Shown here: positions 9,053-21,446 of the stretch, in pieces
Numbering within the stretch: position 1 is the first letter of the stretch
Layout of the letters: every line of letters begins with the position of its first letter
DNA from: Larix sibirica
Taxonomy: Eukaryota > Streptophyta > Pinopsida > Pinales > Pinaceae
DNA length: 24,871 bases
Direction: 5' to 3'
Assembly (NCBI GenBank): GCA_004151065.3
Contig: NWUY0300045452.1
Location: 1 to 24,871, forward strand
Program-made: the position numbers and the translations under genes
Notes under the pieces: model-generated
Database searches by the model: none
What the model saw: the letters and a program-made list of their open reading frames with translations, nothing else
Told to the model about the DNA's origin: nothing

Positions 9053-9904
9053 TGTTTAACATTTACATGAACTCATTGAGTCATCGGATTGCAATTGTTA
9101 TCACTTTATTGTGAGATTCGAAAGCTCTGTAGCAAACTTTAGATCTCCTTTGTCTTAATTGCCAATATAGCGACATGAGTAAAAGATTGTTCCATCATGT
9201 GAATGGATTCTTCACACTGATTGAAATTTTGAACCACTAAGCCACCATTTCTGTTTAGGCAGATTGCGGGGTGTAACAGGTAATGTGTATAACGAAGATA
9301 CAGTGAGCATCTGTTGGGTGATAGTTAAGCTTGAGGAGATTATAGGTTTCAGTGTAGGGGATGTTGTTTTTATTATGGACTTGTAGCCATGCGTTAAGGG
9401 TTTCTGCATCATATTGCATATCATTTACTTCTGGGCATCATAGAATTGTGTGCATCACCATAATTGCTTGGACGACATGTTATCAAGAGGAAGCAGTACA
9501 TTCATTAAACCAATGTGAATCTACATTAACAAGTTGTGACCAAATCAACTAACATCTTATTAAGATGCAAGTTCTTGTGCGAAGTATTCATCTAGATACA
9601 AGTATTAAAGTAAATGATAAATTTTAAACAAATGGAAGGGAAGTATCATTATTTAGTTTTTTAGTATTAAATTAATAAAGGATTAGTTAATTTATTTTAG
9701 ATGTCTAAAGTTTACATAGAAAGAAGGCGTCTTGGAAGAGATGACACGAGTATTAAAAGATAAAAAGTTTTAAGAAAATAAATTGTTTTAAAGGATTCTC
9801 TCTAGTTTTATTTATGCGTCTCGAAGATGAAGATCGTTGAGATAGCTTTGAGGACAAAAATCTCTTTTAAAGAAGTTGGCCAGTGTTGCAAATATCTTTG
9901 ATGC
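9053..9904. other. No recognisable gene between the copia protease and RT remnants
   Basis: An intact copia element would have integrase and the front of reverse transcriptase here. I can find neither. The reverse strand has a frame of moderate length around 9255-9470 with one stop, without a familiar domain. The right part (9600-9800) is AT-rich with no clear features. The copy-2 equivalent is 21447-22298. Confidence 0.5.
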
Positions 9905-10071
9905 CTCCCGATATTTCTGATTTCTCCCGAGTTTTTTGTTGCCAATTTGCCCGATATTTTCATAATTCTTCAGGTTTAAGTTTATTTTTGTCGATATTTT
10001 CTGATCATTCCCGATATTTTCCTCGATTTTTTCGATAAGTTTCTTTCCAGACCCTTGACGATATATTCCCC
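9905..10071. repeat. Cluster of degenerate CCGATATTT motifs
   Basis: CCGATATTT or close variants occur at about 9908, 9951, 9991 (tcgatatttt), 10011 and 10057 (acgatatatt), with related tcccgagtttttt and ctcgattttttcgata strings between them. Spacing is irregular (about 20-45 bases), so it is not a clean tandem array. The reverse strand is open over the cluster and rich in Lys, Ile and Asn, as expected from repeated AT-rich words. The copy-2 equivalent is 22299-22465. Confidence 0.6.
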
Positions 10072-10119
10072 AACATGATATTTGTAACATTGAAGGTGCA
10101 ATGTTATGAACATAAAATA

Positions 10120-10320
10120 ACAGTGTTCTACTATATTATATTTATATTATCGTAATTATGAAAAGGTGCATCATGCAAAGATGCAACTTTACGAAGAGTC
10201 TACGAGTCACCTTGAGGCCTATATATATGGAGGCACTCATTATTGTATCATCATCTTATCATCATATATATATATAATTTCGTAAATCCAAAATATAGCA
10301 TTTTTGCTGTTACAGTGCAA
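10120..10320 (+). mobile_element. LTR-like AT-rich stretch before the copia RT remnant
   Basis: The sequence runs from a gcatc...gatgc small inverted repeat through cctatatatatggaggcac, a possible TATA-type promoter, to tcatcatcttatcatcat and (TA)n. Its look and its position directly before copia coding remains suggest a piece of LTR or regulatory sequence. I found no second LTR, target-site duplication or primer-binding site, so the call is weak. The copy-2 equivalent is 22514-22714. Confidence 0.25.
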
Positions 10321-10321
10321 G

Positions 10322-10975
10322 TCAAGAGTTGGCACATGAGTTTGAGATGGAGGACATTGGACTGATGCAACACTATTTTGTGGGTCTAGAGGTGTGGCAG
10401 AGTCTAGGTGAGGTGTTCCTCAGACATGGTAAGTATGTAGTTGAGATTTCTAAGAAGTTTTAGATGATGGATTGTAAATCCTTAGCTACTCCTATGATAC
10501 AAAATTTGAAGTTGCATGTTGACTTGCATTCATATTTGGTAGATTCTTTAGTGGATACTGTATAGACAATGGATTGTATCTTTGATGTATCTGGTTAATA
10601 TTAGATTTGATATATGTTATGTATTGAACACTTTGAGCTAGTGTATGGTTGAGTTGAGGCAGATTCAATAGGTGGCTGCAAAACTTATGTTTCGTTACTT
10701 GAAGGCAATAGTATATTATGATTTGAGGTATGTAGGAGATGGTCAGTTGATGGTGCGTGGGTTTGTTGATTTTGACTTGGCAGGGGATGCTAGTGACAGG
10801 ATGAGTACTTTAGGTTTTGCTTCAATTTATGTTTAGGAGTGATATCTTGTTTGAACAGGAAATAGGCATCAATGGCATCGAGTTCAACGATCACATAGCA
10901 CATGGTAGACATCACTGCTAGTTGTGAAGCCATCTTGGTTCGCAGGTTGATAGCAAAGCTGACAGGTAGATGTTG
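10322..10975 (+). pseudogene. Ty1/copia reverse transcriptase and RNase H remnant
   Basis: From about 10322 the frame reads ELAHEFEMEDIGLMQHYFVG then LEVWQ, the well-known segment after the catalytic YxDD of plant copia reverse transcriptases. CKSLATPM follows near 10472, and a FRYLK-like string near 10690. At about 10760-10822 GFVDFDLAGDASDRMSTLGF gives the RNase H start; the usual SDW is here FDL. At 10922-10970 comes CEAILVRRLIAKLTG, the end of RNase H. TAG stops follow SKKF, VDT and SIYV, and the frame shifts. The YxDD active site is missing, so the piece is truncated at its 5' side and inactive. The copy-2 equivalent is 22716-23369. Confidence 0.85.
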
Positions 10976-12372
10976 GAGCTACTATGGTCAACTGTGATAA
11001 TTAGTGTTGTATCATAGTCTGTGCTAAGTTACCATAAATGTTTGGGAAGAGGTGGGATATGTCATTCTTTGTTTTGAAAACTGAAACGGAGGGGATGTGG
11101 CTTGGTAATGGCTTTGAAACATTTCCAAGTTGTATCCAAAATTGAAACATTCTAAGCCATTTCCAGCTGTTTCCCGACTTTCTGAAACGTTTCAGCTGCT
11201 ATAGGGCGAGTTTGCCACTAGAAATAGTGACTTTTTGACCCAAAAAAGCCAAATAAGTAACCCTAAAGGAAAACTATAAAACCTTTACCCTAAATTGAGC
11301 CTCAAAACTTAGATATAAAGCCTCAAAGTTTATAAATCAAGACCTAAACCCTATTCCTAAATTGATAAATGGTCAACTGAATTTTTATGTCTTATGGTTT
11401 TTACTTTTTTCTCATTGTATTTTTCCAAAAAAGATCGAGGCTTACTTTTGGTTTAAAAAACCACTGATCTGTGGGCATTTTATTGCATCAAATGCTTGTC
11501 TAGTAAGTGTTAGACTGTTAGTGTCACAATCAAGTGTAGAAGTACAATGACTGTTTTATTGTCTTCTTTCTTAGTTTTTATGCCAATTCCCAAGCTTTGT
11601 TGCAAATGAACCCCAAAGACTTGCATATGTGATAAAACAACTTGCATATCGAAATTGATATGGTGGCACTTACAAAATAGCAGACTGCATTTATGAAGGG
11701 TTACACGGACCATCACTTATTTCCAATAATCTTCCAATAGGCTCCAATGTTTTGCTTTTCCTTTTTTGAATCAATTTGAATTCTTTATCTATGACACGAT
11801 TTACTTCATTTCTAGTACATTCTCATGCCCCTGTTCTTATGTTTAATCTTATTTCATGCACTTTCATCAATATAAGCCATAAAATGTAAACAACATATCC
11901 AAGAGAACTCAGTGGTGTCTAGAGATAGTGTTATAGCATAGAGTGCAATATTGCATGTCATCACACTTTTTATCACATCGCTCAACACTTGAGCTCACTT
12001 ATTTATACTTGCATGCCTAACCAATCCCCTTAAAACATGGCTGATTAAGTCAACTTTGATCATCCAAGTTGGTCCCAAACAAGTAGACAATCTTGTTAGT
12101 TTAGGCCCTTTATGCGTCGATCAGTTAGTCGACCAACCCTCACAGCACTTAGTCGATTGTCCAGTCAGTTGGTGGACCAATCCAAATACACCTTAGTTGA
12201 GTTGTTGAATGACCTCCAAAATTGTGTTTAATTACAAATCTCAACACTTCTAAAGGTGCAATTGGTTTATTCTCGTTAGATGCTACCACTTGGATTCAGC
12301 CTTCGAGTAATATTAGGATTTAGAAGTCAATGTTTAGAAGTAGCTGACGTGCTCTTGATTAAATGCTTTACA
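10976..12372. other. No gene seen; short GAAAC-rich section and AT-rich sequence
   Basis: From 11062 to 11200 the words gaaac, gtttc and catttcc recur, including a perfect 14-base palindrome ctgaaacgtttcag at 11182-11195. At 12110-12175 there are several tagtcga or gtcgacc words. I see no coding remains or RNA gene. Copy 1 stops at the gap; the copy-2 equivalent is 23370-24766. Confidence 0.5.
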
Positions 12373-12389
12373 NNNNNNNNNNNNNNNNN
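12373..12389. other. Assembly gap of 17 Ns
   Basis: Seventeen undetermined bases lie between the end of copy 1 (ending gctttaca) and the start of copy 2 (starting tctacttttg). The length is odd for a default placeholder, so it may be an estimated gap or a join made by scaffolding software. No sequence on either side shows a natural junction. Any open reading frame crossing this point is meaningless. Confidence 0.99.
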
Positions 12390-13408
12390 TCTACTTTTGA
12401 CAACATTGTATGGCTTTGTTTGGACTGGCAGTTGGACATATTTACTATTTCCTATATTAATAGTAAGTTCCATTTTTCTATGAAACAAAAAAACAAAAGT
12501 CCATGTTATATGGCATGTCAAACACATTGGTCTAAAATTACAATAAAGTTTCAATATTGGTTGGTTGGTTGGTTTGCACATGGTGGCGATACGGCTTCCT
12601 CGTCTTTGACGTCAACATTTACTTCATTAATTAATTAAAAGCTCTTTCATGCATATATTATAATATATTTTTGTTACTGTTTTCAATTTTCTTACTTCTT
12701 TTTACTTAACATTATTAATTGGAATCAGCTATAAAATTCAATTTTTATTTTATAAAAGGGCACAAAAAATAATAATATCTCGAGCAACGGGTAACAATAT
12801 CTGGTTGGCTGGCATGTAGTTAGGGTTACAGTGCAGCCCCGGGGCTTGCTTGGGGGAGAGGTTGAGTTTGTTTTCGATTTTGGTATTTTTCTACCGTTCT
12901 TGAGTTGGGATTCTCATGGTGTGGTCGCTTCTTCCTTTCCATTCATACACTTTCAGTTCTCGGACACTTTTTTGTACTTCCAATCTGAATCTCTTTATAT
13001 ATCATATATATAGAATATATGTATATATAAATATATATCTATATAGATGTATATTTGTTTCCTTCTCGGCTCAGGCTGTTCATAACAGTGCCCCCTTTTC
13101 GCCGACCCTGTGAGGACTGACTGGATTTGGGCTCAGAATATCGGTTACTGACCTGACCTGAGTGTGCCGTGTGAATGCCGGTTTTCTGACGAAAACACTG
13201 CGTCTTGGTGAATTTGGTGATCGGACGACGAATGCATGGGATCCAGACTCCGCCGCAGTGTTGCCGTGGATTGCTGAGTGGTGGAATTTGAGTTGGAGGG
13301 GCAAAAGAAAGGGGTATTTGTAATCATCGGCCAATCGCGTGCAGTGGTTTGTGCAGAGCATGCAGTGAAAGAGGAGGGGTCGAGGAATTGGTTGAAGGCT
13401 GAGTCAGC

Positions 13409-15756
13409 ATGGGTGACCTCGTGGCGCGGACTGGTCGGCATCAGCAGCTGTATGAAGGCGGTTACAGACTAGTCGCCGGGTAAGATTCTCCCTGTTACAC
13501 TTTCTTTAATATCTTTTCAATGAATTTCTGATGCTTTATTCGGGAATTTTTCCGAAATTATATCTGTTTTAGCCCTTAGGGATCAATGTTCGATCCCTGC
13601 GGAGTGTTCCGGAGAGTTAAGTTTATGTTAAAAATGGCGGGAGTATGTTGTCCCATGTCACATTCGACCTTTGCCCTCATTTATTCCGTGTCTTGGGTGT
13701 GCATGCATGCTTTACACTGGAGATCGTCCTTGAATTTGATTTTCAATGATCTTCTGGATCAGAGTGCTACAAATTTCGGGTTTTAAGCCTCAGAGCTTCG
13801 TCGCGCTTTAGGTCAAAATGTAGGTTGATAAATTTTCGTCTGGGTTTCATCAAGAAATGTTCGATTTTTTGACGGGGCGCTATTACAGTTTGCATATGGA
13901 TATTAATTGGATCTCCGATAGAGTGTTTGTTTTTGTTCTGAAATTTGTTCCGTCTCTGAACTTCGAGAGTTTTAGACTGCAAAATGTGTGAGAAATCTTT
14001 GTGTCGAGTTTGGAATTTTTTGCTACATTTGAACCTTGTCGGAGCAGTCAGTCCCAAGTTTAAAAAATAGGCCCTAAACCTCCCGACAATATTGTTTTTG
14101 GACATACATGGATATTGAACACCCTTACAACAATGGCGTCATCGTGTCAAATGTTGTTTATTGGGTGTAATTCCCTGAAATATCTGAAAATTGTTTCGAT
14201 CTCATTTAACATTATTGAAGGTGGACAATAGGCATAAACAGATTGGTGCAGACTGCAGTAAAGAGCTATGCAATAGCACAACATTTCCACCGTTAAAATA
14301 AATTGCTTGAATCGGCTTGAAATTTCTTGTCAAGCAAGACATGTCTAAATCAGTTTGCATATTTCTCAATTGCCCCCCAAAAGCCCTACACACTGGCTTG
14401 CAATTGTTTAAGGCCCCAAATATTAGAGGATTGCATAAAGAGTCCCATTTCTTTATGTCACAAATATGTCATCCTTGGGCGTAGGAATCTTTGTTGCATC
14501 TTATGTTTAGCAGTTTTTAACTATTTTCTGTTTGTATTCTCATATTAAATAGTGGCCATGGTGTTGATAGCTTCTGAATAGCTAGATCAGGTCTACCTTC
14601 TTTTATTTAATTCTTGCATTTCTATGTTTATTGTCTTGTATTTCATATAACAGTTTTTAAGCAAGTTTCTCTTGTAATGCCACGTGAATATAGAAATTAT
14701 GATCTAATCACCACTTGCTAAGTAAATTGCATTGCTTTATCAATCCTTATATTGAAGTTCCTTTCCATCCAATCTCTTTGATCAGATTTCGCCTTAACAT
14801 GGTATATTGTAAATGGGACAGGTGTATTCCTTATAGGCACAGAGGGGCTGATGATACCTGCAATGGCAACACTAAGCAGAGATTCGAAGTTCTTATGATC
14901 ACTTCGCAAAGTGGACCTGGTCTTCTTTTTCCAAAGGTATTGAATTTAAGCCCCTTTCTTAAACTTCACGGCTCTCATTTGTTTTTTAATATTATTTTGA
15001 TTATCTGTTGTATTTTTTTAATTTGGTTTTCTTTTGTTGACAAATATATGTAGAGTTAGTTAGCAAGAGAGGCTATTGATGATAATCTAGTGTGTTCTAG
15101 GTTGACAAGGCACCTTGTTGTTTTGTTGCACTATCAAATACACCGCTTAATGCCATTGGTTTATCTATCTATTTTGAAACTGGGGTGCATCTCTATTAGC
15201 TTTGACATGTTGCCTTTTGTTTGCTCCATTCCTGAGAACAAAGGTATTGAAGTTGATGAAAATCAGTGCTTCAGTTTCTGTACTGGGACACTATTGTCTT
15301 TTATTCTATTCATGATTTATTTAACATCAGGAGAATGTGTACTTCTGTTCATTTCCCAGTTGCTATAATTGATCTTTTCTCAATTTGAGGGTTGGGCGGA
15401 GGTATTTTTAGTTTACTAATTTCTGACTATTCTGATTTTTACAAGTATGCTTTATTTTGAATTTTTTCATGTTTGTTCGTGAAATGCAACAACTAATTAT
15501 TGTCTTTCTATATTCCCGTGTGGGTTATTATTTTATTGAAATCAGGGAGGATGGGAGAATGATGAGACAAGTGTGCTCTATTTTTGAAGTTCTTCATGTT
15601 TGTTCATGAAATGCAGCAATTAATCAATATCTTTTTCTATCCCTGTATGGGTTACTATTTTTTTGAAATCAGGGAGGATGGGAGAATGATGAGACAGTAG
15701 AGCAGGCTGCTTGTCGAGAAGCATTAGAAGAAGCAGGTGTTCGAGGAGATATCATG
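13409..15756 (+). CDS. Nudix hydrolase, first three exons (copy 2), 3' incomplete
   Basis: This is the second copy of the gene at 1016-3363. Exons are 13409-13479, 14822-14936 and 15673-15756. I see no coding difference from copy 1: start context, splice sites and Nudix residues are all the same. The gene would continue downstream through an intron longer than 9.1 kb and leave the window, because no C-terminal exon (the WxFxSK-type block expected after the Nudix helix) can be seen by 24871. If the duplication is an assembly artefact, this is the copy that connects to the rest of the gene. If it is real, copy 1 has lost or not yet joined its 3' end. Confidence 0.9.
15444..15696 (+). repeat. 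Copy-2 tandem duplication with decoy exon 3 start
   Basis: Same arrangement as 3051-3303: the decoy exon start is at 15546-15569 and the true exon 3 begins at 15673. Its presence in both 12.4-kb copies shows the short duplication is older than whatever produced the large one. Confidence 0.9.
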
Positions 15757-16227
15757 GTAAGTTCTTTAGTTTTCTCTATTATAACAGTGAATAGAAGTTA
15801 CCCTTGCTTACATTTTCCTGATCTAGTTGAAATGATTTTCTCTCAAATCATAATTGCTCTTATGTTGTCTTCGTGCATTTTTCTTTTTGGAAGTTACTTA
15901 TGTTTGTTTTTATAGTGCCTGTTGGATACTCATTTCCTTTTAAGACTAATCTTGTTTGAAGGTTCAGTTGTTGGAGTTTGTAGTCTTGGTAACATTAATA
16001 CTTCGTCATCCTTTGAAATCATGCTTGAAATTTTGTTAAGTACTCAATAATTTACTGTAAGTAGGGTTTTCAGCTTTTAAGAACTTATCTAGATAAATTA
16101 TAGATATTTTGATTTTTATGAAGATTAATCTTGTCAGTTAATAATTATATGGGATCTATATTTGGACCGCTTCTTATGTAGAACAAATTATTAGGGTTTC
16201 AAAATGTTTTAGAACAAATTATTATGG

Positions 16228-19200
16228 TATCCATTGCAAGAAGGTAAGTCATTCTTGGAGAGTCTAACGAGTCTGCATCATAATCTTTATTCTCTCAACC
16301 ACTCGAGCTAGATCCATTTGAAAAAACTCTAGAAATTATCCATGAATCATATCCATTGCAGGAAGGTAGGTCATTCTTGGAGAGTCTAACAAGTCTTCAT
16401 CATAATCTTAATTCTCTTCTGGATCACACATGCTTGTAGCAATGTTGCTAGCTTATATGGGACCCTATATTCCATAATAAAATACATTATCTTTTGTTAT
16501 TTACATAGATTATTCTGGAGCCTTTGGTTTGCTTTTGATCCTACACACTGGTTGACACTTGTTGCTTGAAGTAGTATATGTTGATCTCCCTTAAGATTCC
16601 AAGGCTTATTGTGGGTCTCTTGAGCCTATTGTAGGTTTCACAACTTGAAAAAAGAGTCTGCACTCTCTCTCCCAAGTTTGTAAATCCTTTGTAATCTAGT
16701 TCTTTATTTTGTATCTTGATCAATAAGTATATGATATAGCTCACTACCTTTGTTTTGGAGCCCTTGAGCCAACACTGGGGTTTTAAAAGAGCCAACTCGT
16801 TTGCGATTGGAACATTGATCCATAATTCCTCTCTTGAGAGCACTTTCTCTAAGAGAAGTCTAGATTGATTCTTTGCCCCTTCCCATGCCACAAACATTCC
16901 TCTCTTCCACCTCTTCCTTGACATCATGGTTTGGGTTTCCATTGGAGGCAACTTTGTCTTTCATTGCATTTATAACATTTTGCATGTTTCCTCAAGTTGT
17001 GATATCAACACATCTACCATCAAACCTTGTGAGCTTGATCCTCATGGCAACTTAATTGTTATATACATCGATAGTCTTATTATTTGGCTTTCTCACATTC
17101 ACAAAAACTTTTCGAGCACTATTGTCATACTTCTTCAATCTTTGCATTGATGGCCCAATTAATATTGGCCTTAGGAGTTTTTAACGTTCATAATTGACTA
17201 AAAGTTTTAAGTCCCCCCTCCATGATTACTCTTAGTATCTTGAGTTTCACAACCATCTTTGTTCTTGTTAGGAGGCTTTTGGCCTTCATTAAGTTATGTT
17301 ACATTTGATGTTCTTGTAGTAAATATATAACTTTTTACCGTTTTATTTCCTACATATGGCTTTGCCTAGTTTTAGTCTTCAAAACCCCATCAAATGTTTA
17401 TCTTTAGATTTCCCTCATTTGGTTGGACATGTTCATTTGAAGCTATTTAGTTTGGGACTTACACATGCAGAATTTTATTTTCCCCTTGTATATCTTCCAC
17501 CTTCTTGAAGGTTATTGTTTTCTTACTATTCACAACCAAAGCTGATCAATTGTCTTGGATTCATCCTTGATGAAATTTATATTTCTTTTTCAACCAAACT
17601 TTTGACATTATAAAGATAGGGTTATTGAGGTTTAGTCTTCAAAGCCCATTAAAGTTTATCTTGTTTCTTCATTCAATTGGAGTTGTTTGTTTGAAGCTTT
17701 TAACTTGACTTTTTGATTCTTCCAATTAACCTTGAGCAAATTCATTTACATTTCCCTCATGTTGTTTATCCTCCACCTTCTTGTGGATCATTGTTTTCTT
17801 ATTTCAACTATTATTTGAACCAAATTAACCTAGATCAAATTCATTTATATTTCCTTTACGTTGTTTATCCTCGACCTTCTTGATGGTCATTGCTTTCTTA
17901 TTTCAACTATTCTTTGAACCAAAGTTGATCAATTGTCTTGGATTCATACTTGAAGGATCTTTTGTTTCTTTCCACCCAAAGTTTCCACATTATACAGGTT
18001 AAGGTTGGTTTTTAACAAGCATTTGAGAATGCTTGATTTGAAAGGCCTTTCCAATTAGTTTCTCTCAAGTCTATCAACATTTTATAGTTGGTAGCTCTAT
18101 CTTATGGTTCCTTATCTTCAAGAACCTTTTCCAAAAAATTGAGTACATGAAAGTAATAAATAGTTATGATTATTGCTTCCTCTATTATTCACAAATTTGC
18201 TTGGACCTTCAAAGCCTTCCAAAGAAGCTTCTTAAGTTATGATTTTTCCTTGGCTTCCAAGCCATGTGTGAATGAAATCTTGGGCCATAATTTTCTAATT
18301 TGCATTCCTTTAGGAACCAACAATTCATGGGGTAGGGGCTAGGGGTAGGAGTATGGGTGTGTAAACCACATTTTAAGATTTTTTTCTAACTTGATTGGAG
18401 CATTTTCTAAGGGTGTAATAATATCCAATCTTATTAGCCATTGAAATGGTTCCCCTCCACCCGCCCTAAAGTACAACCAATTCAAAACCAATATTATCTA
18501 TATACTAGGACCCACCTATTATAAACTTGTTAATTTATCATTATGAAGTAGCTCCATATATCCTAGTGCTCCAACTTCCAAGCATACAATCTATCCTTAG
18601 GCTATATGTGTTTTTTCCTTTTGGTAATGTCTACCATCATTATGTTGGCGATGCGTAGATTGTTGAGTTGTTCCCTTTCCTCCTTCATATGTAACATTGC
18701 ATTACTATCTGGCCCTTAATGATTATACGACCTTTATTTGCCTTTGTTTGATGTTCATGGGAATTCCAATGTAATGTTGCTCTAAAATTCTATTGAGGCT
18801 TATATATTTGTAAGCACATAGAATGCATCTGATGTCTTTCTTTTTAAACTAGGCACTTGTAGTCTACTTGGATTACCACTCTTGGAATTAGGGCACTTGT
18901 ATCAAAGTTCTTCTCCATTTATTAGTTGGTTTTACTAGTGGTGAACCCATTTGGCTTCTATTCTCACAACCTAGAAAATGCAAAAACAAATGTAGCATTA
19001 CATTGCATAAATATAATTCTTAACAAATATGAAATATGCAATTGGATTTACCAACATTACTATACACTTGTGTATTGCATTACCAACTTTCTTAACAAAT
19101 GCACAAATATACAATTGTGTATTACATTATTCACAATGTTTCCATCATTCTACACCAATCCATCAAAAAAATTCACATAAGCAACAAAATTCAAGGAACT

Positions 19201-19641
19201 GAATGATAGAAATATAAAACATAGAGATAACCAATACCACACAAAGGTACATGCAAATACTTATCCTTAGAAGATTGTTTACAACTAAGTCATAGAGTCC
19301 CATAAATACTTATCCTTAGAAGATTGTTTACAACTAACTCATAGAGTCCCATAAATACTTATCCTTAGAAGATAACCTAAACCAAGGCCATGTGTCGGGT
19401 TATTAAGGAGGATATGTTGGATTGTACATCCATGTTACTTGGACCACACCCTCGGAGAACCTTGGCTCGAAGATGGCTTTCTATTTGGATCACTTCTTAA
19501 GTTGTGGGATAGTATCATTGGCTGTCCTCCATAGACTTGGAGACATTGGATGCGTAGATGGATTTCTATTTGGAGCACTTCTTAAGTTGTGGGATAGAAT
19601 CATTGGTTGTCCTCCATACAATTGGAGGCATTGGATGCATT
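16228..19641 (+). repeat. Copy-2 set of short tandem repeats in intron 3
   Basis: Counterparts of the copy-1 repeats are the 122-bp pair at 16228-16417, the degenerate block at 17371-17993 with its 99-bp pair at 17737-17934, the 49-bp repeat at 19255-19373 and the 85-bp pair at 19472-19641. Repeat numbers are unchanged between copies. Two of the three substitutions between the 12.4-kb copies fall in or just before the degenerate block (17330 and 17696). Confidence 0.85.
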
Positions 19642-20668
19642 CACTTAGAATCCTCTTAGGGTAATTTTGTTGGCTCCCATAGACTTTGGATAGTGATTGA
19701 TGACCATAACTCGTGGCTAGACAATGCTTGCCATATGCGTCAATTATAAGAGCACGAGACGACAAAGATGCATCTTATCTTTAGGTGGCCCTTCTATTAT
19801 GCAATCAGAGGTTGTTACCATTGCTTGTATCGTAATCTATGGAGCTCCATCTCTCACCATACTCAACCATAGATCTTAGTTTCTATGTGCACCGTGCCAT
19901 CCTAAGACCACTAGGAGGACCACCTCATGCTTCCATGTTGCCCCGTCCAATTAGAGAAACAAGCGATATACTGTGTTTAGGACACCTTAGACCACATATC
20001 ACCGAGACCTTGGGCCCTCCCTCGAGATCCCCTCCTAGTGGCCATTTGACATCTTTGAGGCCTGTGAGGAGTTGCCATGATAGGCCATAGGCATTGCACC
20101 ACAAGGCATGCAAACATACTAGTGTTAGATGGATCCAAAGTAGGGCACCTAATGCTCAACAAGATCAATCCCGGGGATTTAGTTGAATAGTCACATTCTA
20201 TTTGTAGTTTCTTTCCTTCGACCTTGGATGGTAGGAGATCAACACTGCCTTGCTCCTATGCTCCCCAAGGAACATAAAGTCATTCCCTTGTCAATGTTGA
20301 TCATCCTTTGCAAGCAGTCATTTGCCATTGCATCAACACTTTCAAAGTGATCAACGACTCTGACAACGATCCTCCTTGGTCACCCCCTGTGCTCGGCCAC
20401 TAGTACTTGCAAGCCTTCACATCATCTCTTTCTCTCTCACGATCAACATTGGGATCTCTTCTCCCTGACCTTCCTATTGTACCACCGCACTTATATATTT
20501 GTATATTTTGTATCTTATTTGTCTTCTGTTGCCACTGACAGTGTTATAGGAGTTGCTTTTGCACTCCCACATTGTATTCATATTGGTTGTACCTACTTTT
20601 GTGGTAATTTGTTGGACATTAATTTAATTATCTTATCTATTTCTTAATTTAATTATCTTATCTATTTG

Positions 20669-21446
20669 TGGTGATGATGGAAAATACACAATGATTGGGT
20701 TGTGTTCTATCTCATTCTCCATGAAAGTTGGAGAATTTTTGGAGCTCCATAAGGTATTGTATGTTCTTGCTTTGACTAAAAATCTGCTTTTAGTTTCTTG
20801 TCTAACATATATGAAGTACAAGGTTAAGTTTGCTGATTAGTGAGTGATCATTAGAAGTCATTGGGAATGTGTGGAGGAAGGAAGCAAGATCTAGGAAGGA
20901 GGAAGAATTGGGGTCTTCTAACTAGCAGAAGAAGGATTCGAGCCATATCAAGTGCTTCAAGTGCAACAAACATGGCACTATGCTTCTCAATGTCCTTAGA
21001 ATAAGGGGAAGGCTAAGCAACGACAACAACATAAGCAATTTGTTCGAAGTGTAAAAGCTTCAAGTCTGGACGAGTTGATTTCTAGGCCTCATACAATTTT
21101 TGCCATGGTGTTAAGCCTTTCCACCAACATAGTTTTAGGGGATGGGTAATATGTTGACAGTGGAGCCTCAAGTCACATGACAACAAACAAATAGACTTTC
21201 TTAAGATTAGAGGAACAAGATATAGACATGTAGGTGGAGCTTGGTGATGATGGCAAATACCCAATGGCTGGGTTGGGTTCTAACTTCTATCTCATTATGC
21301 ATAGAAGCTAGAGAAGTTCTGGAGCTCCACAAGGTATTGTGTGTTCTTGGTATGACTAAAAATCTGCTTTTGGTTTCTTGTCTAATATATATGAAGTACA
21401 AGGCTAAGTTTGATGATTAGTGAGTGACATCAAACTTAGCCTTGTA
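20669..21446 (+). pseudogene. Copy-2 copia gag/protease fragments and foldback
   Basis: The first protease fragment is at 20669-20846. The gag knuckle and protease remnant is at 20934-21427, with the same frameshift and TAG stops as copy 1. The perfect inverted repeat is at 21397-21446. I see no difference from copy 1 here. Confidence 0.8.

Larger units (their letters stand above)
1..12372 (+). repeat. Copy 1 of a 12.4-kb near-identical direct duplication
   Basis: Every segment of this block reappears in the same order and orientation at 12390-24766. The differences I found are: a TTGG unit missing here in the (TTGG)n run at about 167-182; A2980 versus T15373; T4937 versus A17330; T5303 versus G17696; and CAG at 7780-7782 versus GGGG in copy 2. 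There may be others I missed. Identity is therefore above 99.9 percent. The block starts at base 1 of the window with the same base that starts copy 2, and ends directly against a run of Ns. This suggests a contig contained within its neighbour, or an allele placed beside its partner, rather than an old duplication. Confidence 0.97.
3364..12372 (+). other. Putative long intron 3 (copy 1), at least 9.0 kb, cut by the gap
   Basis: It starts with a gtaagt donor after the Nudix helix codons. I scanned for a continuation of the Nudix protein and saw none. The interval holds short tandem repeats, copia debris and AT-rich sequence without convincing genes. Long introns filled with retroelement remains are well known in conifers, but the true length here is unknown because the next exon is missing. 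The copy-2 equivalent runs from 15757 past the window end. Confidence 0.6.

Noticed and set aside
9255-9470. Reverse-strand frame with gene-like composition
   Set aside because: It has an internal stop, no recognisable domain and no splice support. It may be an old fragment of something, but I cannot name it.
11182-11195. 14-base palindrome ctgaaacgtttcag
   Set aside because: It is too short and isolated to call a site, and the surrounding gaaac and gtttc words make such a palindrome likely by chance.
12310-12345. A forward string resembling GFRSQ, considered as the WxFxSK block of the Nudix protein
   Set aside because: There is no preceding Trp, no usable acceptor in the right phase, and no further homology.
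12280-12638. Open frames running across the N gap on both strands
   Set aside because: They depend on undetermined bases at 12373-12389 joining the end of one copy to the start of the next, and have no biological meaning.
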